Positions 17,420-29,391 of a DNA stretch of 64,000 nt are shown one piece after another (the first letter of the stretch is position 1; every line of letters begins with the position of its first letter). The DNA is from Bacteroidales bacterium (lineage in GTDB: Bacteria; Bacteroidota; Bacteroidia; Bacteroidales; Muribaculaceae). A program made the position numbers and the translations under genes. The notes beneath the pieces were generated by a model that was not told where the DNA came from, searched no databases, and saw only the letters and a program-made list of their open reading frames with translations. The DNA lies in the NCBI GenBank assembly GCA_003150235.1, contig QAMW01000025.1:27103-91102 (forward strand), read 5' to 3'.

Positions 17420-20400
17420 ATGTCATCAAACTCAACCAAATCGAATAATATGCCATACCGGATGACACAGAAACGAATTCTTTCCATTTTAATATTCGTA
17501 TTCCTATTGACGGGAGGAGCTTCGGCGATTCCGCAGCCAAGCACAGCCCACATCAAGGTACTGACCATGAATGAGGGACTACCCGACAATTCCGTGAATG
17601 ACCTTGCTGAAGATAAGTACGGATTCATCTGGATTGCGACATGGAACGGACTGGCGCGTTACGACGGCAAATATGTGACCACCTACCGTCATCATGAAAA
17701 TATGGAAGGGAGCCTTTCCAATAATATGGTGAGGAGCATAAAACCGGATGACAGCGGACTCTGGGTAGGTAGCGACGCCGGACTGGATTTCTTCCGTTAT
17801 CTTGACTGCTCTTTTCATCCGGCATATTATGTAACCGATGGAGATGATTCAGAAAATCTCCTTAACAAACGAGTAAGCCGCATATTAAAGCACGGAGAAG
17901 ATATTTTTGTGATTAACGGCAACGGGGAGTTGCTGCGACTTGACTATACGGATTCCGAAAACGGCGATTTCCGACCGGTATTCCGGACATTGCCGAAACC
18001 TGCAAACCGCAATTATGCCGATGTGTCAGGTTTCTGTGACGACCGGCTTCTCGTACTCTCCAACGACGGAATCATCATTCTTTCGGGCAACGGCGAACAA
18101 GAGTTGTATCACAACGCCTTGACATATAATTATGACCCCAACCTGAACCTGTTTTTTGACAGCAGGCAGATGACAGTTACAATAGGCGGAGGCATCGGCT
18201 CCGAGACACAGGAATTTTTTATCGACAGAAACGGCAAAATGTCAGTCAGCCAACATTCGGAGCCATACTCCAACCTCATGAGCATGACACAAGACGGCAA
18301 CAATATTTATTATGGCACCGATGGCAACGGCTTGTTTATAAACGACGGTGAGAAAATAATTCAGTTCTTACCCGATAACTCATCGCTCCCGTGTGACGCC
18401 ATATACAAGGTGTTCACCGACAGCAATCATAACGTATGGATAGGCAGCTACCGGCACGGAGTCTTCATGCTGTCACATAATCTGAACTCTTACAGCATCA
18501 TGGATAAACATTCCGGGATGCTTTGCTACGACATCGTGACTGCGGTGATTCCCGACGGCGACACAATGTATCTCGGACTTGACGGAGGCGGCCTGGAAAT
18601 ATTGGATACCAAGACAGGAAAATACCGGCAATTCAACAAGAAAAACTCTCAGCTTCCAGCCGACAACGTGGTTTCGATTGTAAAAGAGGGCAATACATTA
18701 TGGGCGGCTGTGTACGGCACAGGATTGGTGGAATGTGACCCATCTACCGGCAGATTCCAGACTTACAAGGCAGACAAACAATTTGAGCCGGGCAACAAAC
18801 TATGGGTGATTGCCGACGGAGGCGACAACAATCTGTGGGTCGGAGGCAACTCCCTGAGCGTATTCAACAAACACACCCATGAATTCACGGTCATCGAGGG
18901 CACTGAAAAATCCGATGTACTATCCATGGCTATCGATGACAACAATGTCATCGTATCGACCCGTTGGAGCGGCATATTGCAGGTTGACCGCCGTAACCTT
19001 GCCTTGGCGGAACGTCACGGCAACAGTCCGACAAAGGGAGGCATCCGTCTTCCCGGCAGGCGCATACCGTTTGTATTCGTTGATTCCCGTCATAATTTAT
19101 GGGCCGACATAGACAACACCATGCTATGTAAAATTGACCTTGAGAAAAAAGCCGTTATCAAGACTTACCGTCACCGTTCGGGAGAAACCGGTGTGCAAGT
19201 TTTGTCAATGGCAGAAGACCCCAATGGCAATCTGCTCATAGGCACCAACCGGGGACTCCTCCGGTATGTCAGGGAAAAAGATGTGATTATGCCACTGAAT
19301 GATGAACGCATGCCCCGGATGTTCACGTTCAATGCCTCAGCGAAAGATGCCACGACAGCCTATTTCGGTACAACGTCGGGACTTCTGTGCTACCCCTTCG
19401 AGCAACCCCGGGGAAATAAGAAAATATACTCCCCCATTTTTACCGGACTTGAAGTATTCAGCAACGGCGGGACCTCAATCCCTCTATTCAGTAAGGGGGA
19501 CAGCATTATCGAACTTGACAATTCCCAAAACTACTTCAAAGTCAACTTTACCGTGCCGGAAATGTCAAACCCCGAACAGATTAAGTTTGAGTGCAAGCTT
19601 GAAGGATTTGACGACGGATGGCGCGATGTGACGGAAACGCGTTCCGCCACCTACACCTATGTACCTACCGGAACCTATCACCTCCAGATACGTCATACGA
19701 TGCCCGACGGCAGCTGGAGTGAAATATGCACCCTGGACATAAAGGTATCTCCCCCGTGGTATGCCTCAACCATATTCATATTTATATGGATATTGCTTAG
19801 CATTGTCATTGTCGCGCTGATATGGCTCTTCTGGCGTAAATATGACAAAAACCGCGAAAAAACCGCACTTGCCGAACTTGAAAGAGACTCGGCAAACAGG
19901 CTGAATGAGGCAAAACTCGATTTTTACGCCAATATCACCCATGAACTCCGCACACCGTGCTTCCTCATCTCGGCACAGATTGAAGAGATGTATGACTCAG
20001 GACGGCAATCAATCTCTGTCAACAATCTTGGCGGAATCTACCGTAACTCGGCGAAGCTGAATAAACTGATAAGCCATATCATAGATTTCCGGAAAACCGA
20101 CACCGGGCATCTCGCCCTCAATGCGCGACATATCGACCTGACAGCATTGCTGGGCGAACTGTCGGAAGACTACGTGCAACTATGCCGTCAGAAATCACTG
20201 ACATTCAACTTCATACATAGGGGGGGAACGCCCGTTATTGCCGAAGTTGACCCCGACAAGGTAGAGCTGATTGTGACCAATCTCATATCCAATGCATATA
20301 AATACACCCCCAAAGGAGGATATGTCAACCTGGAGCTTAACGATACCGATGAAATGGTCGAAATACGTGTAGTCGACAACGGTATCGGCATCATGGAAAA

Positions 20401-21448
20401 ACTGCATACCACCATTTTTGAACCGTTTACCCGGACTGAACGCGGGCAGAAAGTGAGCAGCGGCGACGGCATAGGGCTTGCGTTTGTAAAAGAGCTTGTA
20501 GAGCTGCATCAAGGCACAATTACAGTCGACAGCAAGATTAACGAAGGATCATGTTTCACGGTAAGCTTTCCGAAACACCGGCAATATCTTCCGGAAGTCA
20601 GTGCCGCAAGTGTCGTACCGGAAACATCTGCCCACAAAACCGAACTGTTCAAGAACGAGAATCCGGAAACGGCGGAGTCCGCCCGCATTTCCGACCCTAC
20701 AGCCACCCGATCCATTCTTCTGATTGATGACAATCCTGATGTACTGTCGGTATTGGCAAAAGCTTTTGAAAACAAATACAAGGTGACCGAAATGAGCGAT
20801 GCCCGTGCTGCAGTCGAGCTGGCACGTAAAGGAGGGTTTGATGTCGTGATTACCGACCTTATGATGCCTGATTACGACGGCCATCAGGTACTGAAAGACC
20901 TGAAAGGCGACAAGCGCACACGCGACATAAAAATCGTGATATTCTCGGCATTGACATCCGAGAGCGACATGCTCAAGGCATTAGACGAGGGTGCCGATGC
21001 CTATATGACCAAACCTATTCCTCTCAAGGTGTTGGTAAGGCAGGTTGAGCGCCTGTTTGAACAAGATAATACCGAATCGTCCATTTCCGGTTCGTCGGCA
21101 GGCAATTATAATAGGGAAGAACAAAAATTCCTGCTCGAATGTCGAAAAATTATCAATGAGTGCATGACCGATGAAGATTTTGGAATCGGAATGCTTGCCC
21201 AACGGCTGTCAATGAGTCATTCGGCACTTTATAAAAAGATTAAAAGCATGACAGGAATGTCTATAATCGATTTTATAAACGAATACCGCATCTACAAGGC
21301 GGTGCAGCTGTTTAAAGACGGCAACACCAACGTACAGGCTGTCGCTGAAATGTGTGGATTTCATGATGTAAAAACCTTCCGCGAAACATTCAAGCGCAAA
21401 ATGCAGATGCCTCCGAAGCAATACATGATAAAACTTCAGGAAAAATAA
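17420..21448 (+). CDS. Hybrid two-component system sensor/regulator (HTCS) of the galactan PUL
   Basis: This protein of up to 1342 residues combines sensor, kinase and DNA-binding output. A signal/TM segment follows Met15 (17462), and the start at Met11 (17450) or Met15 looks more natural than 17420. The periplasmic part (about 40-775) is made of two-component propeller repeats (for example EDKYGFIWIATWNGLARYDG) and a Y_Y_Y domain. One TM helix lies at about 780-805. The kinase core has ITHELRTP with His841, and the ATPase lobe has DNGIGIM and SGDGIGLAFV. The receiver has LLIDDNPDVL and ITDLMMPD with acceptor Asp1146. The AraC HTH is at about 1240-1340. HTCS proteins bind PUL oligosaccharides in the periplasm and activate the adjacent susC operon, here transcribed divergently. 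Confidence 0.95.
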   Translation: MSSNSTKSNNMPYRMTQKRILSILIFVFLLTGGASAIPQPSTAHIKVLTMNEGLPDNSVNDLAEDKYGFIWIATWNGLARYDGKYVTTYRHHENMEGSLSNNMVRSIKPDDSGLWVGSDAGLDFFRYLDCSFHPAYYVTDGDDSENLLNKRVSRILKHGEDIFVINGNGELLRLDYTDSENGDFRPVFRTLPKPANRNYADVSGFCDDRLLVLSNDGIIILSGNGEQELYHNALTYNYDPNLNLFFDSRQMTVTIGGGIGSETQEFFIDRNGKMSVSQHSEPYSNLMSMTQDGNNIYYGTDGNGLFINDGEKIIQFLPDNSSLPCDAIYKVFTDSNHNVWIGSYRHGVFMLSHNLNSYSIMDKHSGMLCYDIVTAVIPDGDTMYLGLDGGGLEILDTKTGKYRQFNKKNSQLPADNVVSIVKEGNTLWAAVYGTGLVECDPSTGRFQTYKADKQFEPGNKLWVIADGGDNNLWVGGNSLSVFNKHTHEFTVIEGTEKSDVLSMAIDDNNVIVSTRWSGILQVDRRNLALAERHGNSPTKGGIRLPGRRIPFVFVDSRHNLWADIDNTMLCKIDLEKKAVIKTYRHRSGETGVQVLSMAEDPNGNLLIGTNRGLLRYVREKDVIMPLNDERMPRMFTFNASAKDATTAYFGTTSGLLCYPFEQPRGNKKIYSPIFTGLEVFSNGGTSIPLFSKGDSIIELDNSQNYFKVNFTVPEMSNPEQIKFECKLEGFDDGWRDVTETRSATYTYVPTGTYHLQIRHTMPDGSWSEICTLDIKVSPPWYASTIFIFIWILLSIVIVALIWLFWRKYDKNREKTALAELERDSANRLNEAKLDFYANITHELRTPCFLISAQIEEMYDSGRQSISVNNLGGIYRNSAKLNKLISHIIDFRKTDTGHLALNARHIDLTALLGELSEDYVQLCRQKSLTFNFIHRGGTPVIAEVDPDKVELIVTNLISNAYKYTPKGGYVNLELNDTDEMVEIRVVDNGIGIMEKLHTTIFEPFTRTERGQKVSSGDGIGLAFVKELVELHQGTITVDSKINEGSCFTVSFPKHRQYLPEVSAASVVPETSAHKTELFKNENPETAESARISDPTATRSILLIDDNPDVLSVLAKAFENKYKVTEMSDARAAVELARKGGFDVVITDLMMPDYDGHQVLKDLKGDKRTRDIKIVIFSALTSESDMLKALDEGADAYMTKPIPLKVLVRQVERLFEQDNTESSISGSSAGNYNREEQKFLLECRKIINECMTDEDFGIGMLAQRLSMSHSALYKKIKSMTGMSIIDFINEYRIYKAVQLFKDGNTNVQAVAEMCGFHDVKTFRETFKRKMQMPPKQYMIKLQEK

Positions 21449-21492
21449 GATTATGTGCCTCCTTATTTGTAATAGATTTTAAAATAAGAAAA

Positions 21493-21522
21493 GAGGGTGC
21501 ATCAGAATTTTGATACACCCTC
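21493..21522. terminator. Bidirectional terminator between the HTCS gene and the alpha-glucan PUL
   Basis: GAGGGTG (21493-21499) pairs with CACCCTC (21516-21522), extended by an inner ATCA/TGAT pairing. A T-rich stretch follows on the plus strand. It sits between convergent genes and can serve both. Confidence 0.7.
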
Positions 21523-21555
21523 CTGCACAATCTTTTTTATCTTTACCTATGGAAA

Positions 21556-22443
21556 CTATTTGCGTAGGATTACTTTTTCAGTTTTTGAACCTTTCTTACA
21601 GATGAATATGCCGTTGACCGGATTTTCAACTTTAACGCCGGTAAGCGTGTAGTATTCAGCCTCGCAATCATCATTTGACATCACTGACTCAATTCCTACG
21701 GTGCCTTTCTTTGTTATTGAAATCGTATTATCTTTTACATCTACGGTGACGGTGTAAGTTCCTGCCTCCTCAATAGCCCACTGGAGGTCACCTTCCTGAT
21801 TCAAAGCGATTTTACCGCTATTGTCGGCATCGCGGAAATACCAGTATTCAGGATTCCAGCTGCAGGCTCCTTTGAGAGCAGTGGCTATTTTAAACGTGCC
21901 CTTCACCAGGTCAATCCCCGAGGCTGTAAGCACACATGGATTATCTTTCTCCTGATATAGCGGAGTGCCGTTCATCACGTCCCATCCGCCGGGAGTAGCG
22001 TCACCGACAAGGAACAAAGAGCAGAGTGTCACAGGTGATTCTTGATATGCCGACTTTTCTATCGTGGCGAGGAGAGATTCCGTGTCGACGGTTATGTAAT
22101 AATTGGCGTCTTCCGCTACCTGGATTTTACCGTAGCCGGTGTCGTCAGTACCTTTTGCAAGAGTGATTTTACCATCGTTCAAAGCAGCATCGGGAGCGGC
22201 GCCATATTCCTCATTGCCCCACTCGGGAACTGTCATAAACTTGAAATCCTGTCCACCCTTGAGAAAAACCGTACCGGTGAAAAGCGTGTTGTCATCGGGG
22301 AGCGACAACAAAGCGGTAGCCTTGTCGGTATCCCAACCATAAGGGAGAGCCTCACCAATGAGCCATAGCCTGTCGGCATTAGCGGCGTTGCCACACACTG
22401 CGGCGAGCGCGCATAACATTGCGAATTGTTTAAACTGTTGCAT
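21556..22443 (-). CDS. SusE/SusF-like secreted glycan-binding protein with sorting-like tail
   Basis: The 295-residue protein has a type I signal peptide (to about residue 23, NAANA) and no lipobox. Two SusE/F-type starch-binding-like domains follow. The first starts RLWLIGEALPYGWDTDKA and the second LFLVGDATPGGWDVMNGT, the same LxxVGDATPxGW opening seen four times in the SusE/F lipoprotein at 26029-27609. The last 45 residues (GIESVMSN...YYTLTGVKV...EKVILRK) resemble a type A C-terminal sorting domain. It is the last gene of the alpha-glucan operon, 21 bases after GH97. Surface glycan binding is inferred. The replacement of a lipid anchor by a C-terminal tail is unusual. Confidence 0.82.
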   Translation of the reverse strand: MQQFKQFAMLCALAAVCGNAANADRLWLIGEALPYGWDTDKATALLSLPDDNTLFTGTVFLKGGQDFKFMTVPEWGNEEYGAAPDAALNDGKITLAKGTDDTGYGKIQVAEDANYYITVDTESLLATIEKSAYQESPVTLCSLFLVGDATPGGWDVMNGTPLYQEKDNPCVLTASGIDLVKGTFKIATALKGACSWNPEYWYFRDADNSGKIALNQEGDLQWAIEEAGTYTVTVDVKDNTISITKKGTVGIESVMSNDDCEAEYYTLTGVKVENPVNGIFICKKGSKTEKVILRK

Positions 22444-22464
22444 GATTTTAATGAAAAATGAGAA

Positions 22465-24597
<2,133 letters not shown>

Positions 24598-26016
24598 TTA
24601 TTTTGACAATCTTACTATCTTACATCCATGAGCTGCAACAGTAGCCGATATTGAAGTTACGCTTCCCTCATCGGCATGACGCCACAGGTCACGCATTTTC
24701 CATTCACCGCTTATCCCCAGGTCGGAGAGCGCGAGCGAGTAAGAACGGGAACTATCATCGCGGTTGAACAATCCTACAACATAATCGCCGTTTGACATCT
24801 GTCCATACCATACCTCATTGTTCTTGTCGCCAAGCTTGTCGCTCAACGGACGACCGACAAACCTGTCCTTATTGAGTTCAAGGAGTTCGGTATTGGTGTA
24901 GAACTTGACATTATCACCGATTGTATTGTACTGGTCGGCAACTGTCACGGGACCGCCCGCCATAAGCTGAAGTGACACTACTGTCTCGCGCTCGGCATCG
25001 GTCTCAAATGTGTTCAGGCGTATAAAATCACCGTCAAGAATCACCTTTTCACGACCGGAGATATGTGACCAGTAAGTAAAGCCGTCAAACATGTTCATGC
25101 AGTTGGGCCAGGTGGTGTATGACTTTCCCTTGTCCTGCGCAGAGCAATGCCACCATCCTCCACCGGCGGTATCACACACGATTCTCACCATGTTGCCGTA
25201 TTTTGCCTCGACCTCGGCATCATTGTAAAGATGCGGCATCACAAGAGAAGTGAATATGCCGTACTTTTTTGCCGACTCGGCGATATAAGAAAGCGCCCTT
25301 GCGTAAGACTCTCTCCCATATCCGTGACCTACGATACCGATATTGCGGTCTTTACCATCCTCATACCATGAAAGGAAGTCCATGCGTATGTAATCTATAC
25401 CGAGGTCATGATAATGCTTGAAAAAGCCGTCGATAAACTCCTTGGTGCCGGGATTCTCGGCGACAGCCCAGTTAAACCACATGTTTTCAGCGGTAGGATT
25501 CATGATGTTGCCGCTATGGTCGTAATACAGCTGGCCGAAAGTATAGTCGGTACCTTCGATTTTTGTCTCGTTCGGGCCATGAATCCACAGAGGGTTGTCA
25601 TACACGCCCACCTTCAATCCTTTCGCCTTGCACTTTGCGACAAGATCTTTAAGCGACATAGAGCCGTAATGGGTCATATAGCCCGTGGCATCGTTGGCAA
25701 GCATGGGGATAAAACCGTCGGTACACACCATGTCGTAGCCGTAAGGCTTCAGGTCGGTGGCAACCCAGTCGATTATCTTATCCCATTCCTCGGGGGTTAT
25801 ATCCATATCCTCGTTTGCCACACCATTTTGGTTCTGCTCATAGCAATATTCATACACGCTCCAGTATAAGGGAGCCTTATAGGAATGTATGCCCTCAACC
25901 ACCGGCAACTCCGGAAGCTCGAACTTAGGAGGATAACGCATCTCTATCTCATCGCTACATGAGCCTAAAAGCATAGAGGCTGTCAAAGCAACTGATAATA
26001 TTGTCATTTTATTCAT
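24598..26016 (-). CDS. GH27-like surface lipoprotein (isomaltodextranase-like)
   Basis: The 472-residue lipoprotein has a lipobox LLGSC with Cys20. A clan GH-D (beta/alpha)8 barrel runs from about 42 to 370. Asp213 in DYIRMDFLSW fits the nucleophile position (YxKxD in GH27), and Asp282 in MVRIVCDTAG fits the acid/base position (RxSxD-type). A beta-sandwich domain follows (about 385-472). Most GH27 enzymes are alpha-galactosidases, but the family also includes bacterial isomaltodextranase acting on alpha-1,6-glucan. The surroundings (GH31, SusB-type GH97, SusE/F) favour an alpha-glucan substrate, so I suggest an extracellular dextran-type depolymerase. The exact specificity is inference. Confidence 0.72.
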   Translation of the reverse strand: MNKMTILSVALTASMLLGSCSDEIEMRYPPKFELPELPVVEGIHSYKAPLYWSVYEYCYEQNQNGVANEDMDITPEEWDKIIDWVATDLKPYGYDMVCTDGFIPMLANDATGYMTHYGSMSLKDLVAKCKAKGLKVGVYDNPLWIHGPNETKIEGTDYTFGQLYYDHSGNIMNPTAENMWFNWAVAENPGTKEFIDGFFKHYHDLGIDYIRMDFLSWYEDGKDRNIGIVGHGYGRESYARALSYIAESAKKYGIFTSLVMPHLYNDAEVEAKYGNMVRIVCDTAGGGWWHCSAQDKGKSYTTWPNCMNMFDGFTYWSHISGREKVILDGDFIRLNTFETDAERETVVSLQLMAGGPVTVADQYNTIGDNVKFYTNTELLELNKDRFVGRPLSDKLGDKNNEVWYGQMSNGDYVVGLFNRDDSSRSYSLALSDLGISGEWKMRDLWRHADEGSVTSISATVAAHGCKIVRLSK

Positions 26017-26028
26017 TTTATCGAGATA

Positions 26029-27609
26029 TTAGTCGAGACATTCAGCCTCGATGGTCCATTTTTTAAGGTTGAAAGTAATACGGTAACGACCCGCACGGGT
26101 AATTTTCCATTTAGGGTCGGAGGAATCCTTGTCATACACAAACTCCGGTGATGCAACGCCGTTTGCGTCAATGACACATCCGGCGGAAAGCGGATGCAAG
26201 AACGGGCAGGAGAATGTGCCGTCGGGCTGCAGGCAGGCTTTCATCTCTCCGGTATTGAGATTTCCTTCCCATGTAAATACGTATGGATTGGATGCATCGG
26301 GAGTAAGTGCAGTAAGATTATCCATGCTCCAGCCGCCGGGAGTTGCATCACCTATCATGTAGAGGGTCTCGGTTTCAAGCGGGGCTTTCTCATCATCGCC
26401 CGGAGTGTCACCTCCCGGATTTTCTGACAGGGACTTTACTGAAATCGTCCAGTTCTCGAGGTCAAATGTAATACTGTATCTTCCTGCCTCGGTCACTTTC
26501 CACTGGTCGTCGGGAGAAGTGGTATATACGAAATCGGATGAAGCTACGCCACGTGACGATATCTCGCATCCAGCTGATGCAGGGCGCAGGAAGGGGCAGG
26601 AGAATGTGCCGTCAGGTTCAAGACACGCCTTCATGTTGCCCTCGACAAGCTCGCCTTCCCAAGAGAAGATATAGCGGTTGTCGGGTGACACGGTGAAAGC
26701 CGTGGCATCATCCATGCTCCAGCCGCCGGGAGTGGCGTCACCTATCATATAAAGCGTAGGTGTTTCGATAGGATTTTTCTCGTTGACAATATCTTCCTTA
26801 AAGACAGCCTCGATAGTGTAGTGTTCAAGGTCAAAAGTCAGGTGATAGATACCTGCGTCGGCGACATGCCATTTGTAATCGGGAGCGGCACAATACATGA
26901 AATCAGCACTCTCGACACCGTTCTTACCTATTATACAACCGTCGGTGAGCGGGCGTACAAACGCTACATCCCAGCTGCCCGAAGCGGTGCAAGCCTTGAA
27001 ATCGCCTGCAGTCAGCGCGCCTTCCCATTCATATATGTAATCAGATTTCTTATCAAGGGCGACCGGCGCATCAATGTTCCAGGCTGCCGGTGTGGCATCG
27101 CCGACAATATAAAGTGCTTCAGCAAGAATAGGCTCAATCACAGGCGCGTCCTGTCCGCGCAGATAACTGCTGCTCATGGTCCAGTCGCGGAGATTGAACG
27201 TGAGATGGTAGACTCCTGCCTCGCTCACGCGCCATTTCTCGTCAGGGTCGCCGGCGTGCATCTGAAATGTTGCATTGACAATATCAGCCTTGCCTATCTC
27301 CTCTCCGTTGTTGACCGGGCGTATGAAAGCGGCATCCCAGCTGCCGGGGGCGAGACAAAGTTTCATCTCGCCGGCATTGAGACTTCCCTCCCAGACAAAT
27401 ACAAGCGGGTCATCTTCAGTCGCTTCCAGCTGAGTGGGAGCATCGATGCTCCATCCGTTAGGAGTGGCATCGCCCACCATATAGAGCGTGGAGGTCTTGA
27501 TGGGCAGGTTGCCTTCGATTATTATGAGGTCTTTTTCACCCTCACAGCCCGTGACGGCTGCACCAAGAGCCAGTCCGGTCAATGTATATATGACATTTCT
27601 ATATTTCAT
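26029..27609 (-). CDS. SusE/SusF-like outer-membrane lipoprotein with four tandem binding domains
   Basis: The 526-residue lipoprotein has a lipobox VTGC (Cys22). It contains four consecutive SusE/F domains of about 120 residues starting near 41, 165, 285 and 415. Each begins with a variant of LYMIGDATPGGWSMD, continues with a W-E-G turn and a MKACLxPDGxFSCPFxRP core, and ends with YxITFxLxxWTI. Repeats 3 and 4 are the most alike, which points to recent duplication. A proline/glycine/Asp linker separates them (NPGGDTPGDDEKAP). SusE/F proteins hold starch-like glycans at the cell surface. The gene lies between susD and the GH27-like gene. Confidence 0.92.
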   Translation of the reverse strand: MKYRNVIYTLTGLALGAAVTGCEGEKDLIIIEGNLPIKTSTLYMVGDATPNGWSIDAPTQLEATEDDPLVFVWEGSLNAGEMKLCLAPGSWDAAFIRPVNNGEEIGKADIVNATFQMHAGDPDEKWRVSEAGVYHLTFNLRDWTMSSSYLRGQDAPVIEPILAEALYIVGDATPAAWNIDAPVALDKKSDYIYEWEGALTAGDFKACTASGSWDVAFVRPLTDGCIIGKNGVESADFMYCAAPDYKWHVADAGIYHLTFDLEHYTIEAVFKEDIVNEKNPIETPTLYMIGDATPGGWSMDDATAFTVSPDNRYIFSWEGELVEGNMKACLEPDGTFSCPFLRPASAGCEISSRGVASSDFVYTTSPDDQWKVTEAGRYSITFDLENWTISVKSLSENPGGDTPGDDEKAPLETETLYMIGDATPGGWSMDNLTALTPDASNPYVFTWEGNLNTGEMKACLQPDGTFSCPFLHPLSAGCVIDANGVASPEFVYDKDSSDPKWKITRAGRYRITFNLKKWTIEAECLD

Positions 27610-27633
27610 TTTAATCGATATTAGTGGTTAACT

Positions 27634-29370
27634 TTAATTGCTGTAACCGGGATTCTGCACGAGTTTGGGATTGGCGTTCAGAATAGGTCGCATAATCGGG
27701 AAAATACATGTATGGTCATCGGCATCGGGAGTCTTGTCCCACCATGTCCCCTTACAGAACTTGCCAAAGCGGATGAGATCAATCCTACGGCGACCCTCGG
27801 CAAAAAACTCACGTCCCCACTCGGCAAGCATCTCGCGCTCGTCAAGCTGCGCCTTTCCTTCGGGAGAGTAAAGCACATCATTCAGGTTTTCAGCCGGATA
27901 ATTGCGTTTGCGCACACTGTTAAGCAATTTTGCTGCCTCGCTCTTTTTTCCTGAGCGGAGTTTACATTCGGCAAGCGAATAGATTATCTCGGGGAGACGT
28001 ATCTCCGTGTAATCGCTTTCCATCTGATGAGCATCATCATCGCTATAGAAAGGATATTTGGCAAAATGCCATCCTGAATTATGGTCGCCGTTCTTAAGGT
28101 TGCTGTCTTTGTTAGAGGGCCATTTGTCGGGAGCCATTCCCTGAAAATTGCCCACGGCATCGCGGATATAGAGGTCATAAGGCTGCTCCGGTGCTCTCAC
28201 ACGCGCCGTTTTTCCGTTTTCGTCGACATATTCAAGATAACCGAACAGGAACATACCCTCACGGCGGCTTCCACCGAGATTACGATACAATTTCATGCGT
28301 TCGTCGCCGGGATACTTGCGGAAATTCTGTACAGGCATACCAAGCTCATAGGTGTACAGGTTACCGTTGAGGTCATAAGATGGGGAGGCGGCATACTTTG
28401 TGTTATGGTCACCGCCCTTCGACTTGGCATCATTGAAATAATATCTGGCACGTGCCGGTGTAGTCCACCAATAGGTATCGCCCTGATACAGCCAGTAGGA
28501 ATAGCCCTGCGAACTGGGGAATCCGAAAATCACCTCATCGCAAAGGTCATTGTCCCAGTCAAACGCCGCATCCCAGCGACCGGCAATCTCATAGGCTCCA
28601 TATACACCGTTAAGTATATCCTGCGCCACTTTCTCGCAGTCATTGTAACGGTTTTCGCCGATATATACCTCCGCATTCAGATACAAGCGCACCAGAAGAG
28701 CGGCAGCACCTCCCTGAGTCCACTGACCCTGAAGATTGGCACCGGTACCGAGCGCATCCTTCTTCGCAAGAAGCTTAGTGCAGTCAATCAGCTCTTTCTC
28801 GATAAACTCAAATATCACCTTAGGCTCTACCTGTGTCTCGGTATTAAGGGATACATCGTTGTAACTCACAGCAAAAGGCACATTGCGGAAAGCATCGAGA
28901 AGACGCAGATAAAACCATGCACGGAGGGCGCGGCACTGCGCGTTAAGGTTGTCAAACTCTGTCTGTGAGAACCCGAATTTCGCGGGATCGAGGCGGGCAA
29001 GGTCCTCGATGACATAATTGCACTGCATTATACCCTGGAAACATCCGTTCCACTCGGTCTGTGCGTCGCCACCATCCTCAACATTCCATTCATGGTAATG
29101 CAGACGGCGCCACTTTCCACCATCATCCCACCAGCCGTCGCGTGTAGGGGTGATGAGCTGGTCGGCGGTAAGCTCGTTCAATACATGGCGGCTGCAGATG
29201 CTCCAGTAAGCATGCTCGAACGGACGGAAAGCCGCACGGATTACGTCGCTCTTCGTATTATAGTAGTTTTGCGTTCCGACCTGGTCGTAGAGCGTCTCGT
29301 CAAGATCGGTGCAGCCTGTGAGGGCAAATGTGCATAAGGCTGCCGACGCTATATATTTCAAAAATTTCAT
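27634..29370 (-). CDS. SusD/RagB family lipoprotein (alpha-glucan PUL)
   Basis: This 578-residue lipoprotein has a lipobox LTGC (Cys20), then TDLDETLYDQVGTQNYY. Family marks include the WDDGGKWRRLHYHEW segment, WNGCFQGIMQCN, the TPR-like RALRAWFYLRLLDAFRNVPF helix pair and the C-terminal REFFAEGRRRIDLIRFGKF. It captures glycan at the mouth of the SusC partner encoded 22 bases upstream and is followed by the SusE/F gene. Confidence 0.96.
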   Translation of the reverse strand: MKFLKYIASAALCTFALTGCTDLDETLYDQVGTQNYYNTKSDVIRAAFRPFEHAYWSICSRHVLNELTADQLITPTRDGWWDDGGKWRRLHYHEWNVEDGGDAQTEWNGCFQGIMQCNYVIEDLARLDPAKFGFSQTEFDNLNAQCRALRAWFYLRLLDAFRNVPFAVSYNDVSLNTETQVEPKVIFEFIEKELIDCTKLLAKKDALGTGANLQGQWTQGGAAALLVRLYLNAEVYIGENRYNDCEKVAQDILNGVYGAYEIAGRWDAAFDWDNDLCDEVIFGFPSSQGYSYWLYQGDTYWWTTPARARYYFNDAKSKGGDHNTKYAASPSYDLNGNLYTYELGMPVQNFRKYPGDERMKLYRNLGGSRREGMFLFGYLEYVDENGKTARVRAPEQPYDLYIRDAVGNFQGMAPDKWPSNKDSNLKNGDHNSGWHFAKYPFYSDDDAHQMESDYTEIRLPEIIYSLAECKLRSGKKSEAAKLLNSVRKRNYPAENLNDVLYSPEGKAQLDEREMLAEWGREFFAEGRRRIDLIRFGKFCKGTWWDKTPDADDHTCIFPIMRPILNANPKLVQNPGYSN

Positions 29371-29391
29371 TGTTAAAAGATTTGCCGGTTA

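Noticed and set aside
24598..26016. Classic alpha-galactosidase call for the GH27-like lipoprotein
   Set aside because: The neighbouring SusB-type GH97, GH31 and SusE/F genes fit an alpha-glucan better, so I kept the call open.
28081..28968. Long plus-strand open frame opposite the second susD
   Set aside because: It is an antisense shadow; the minus-strand SusD reading is certain.
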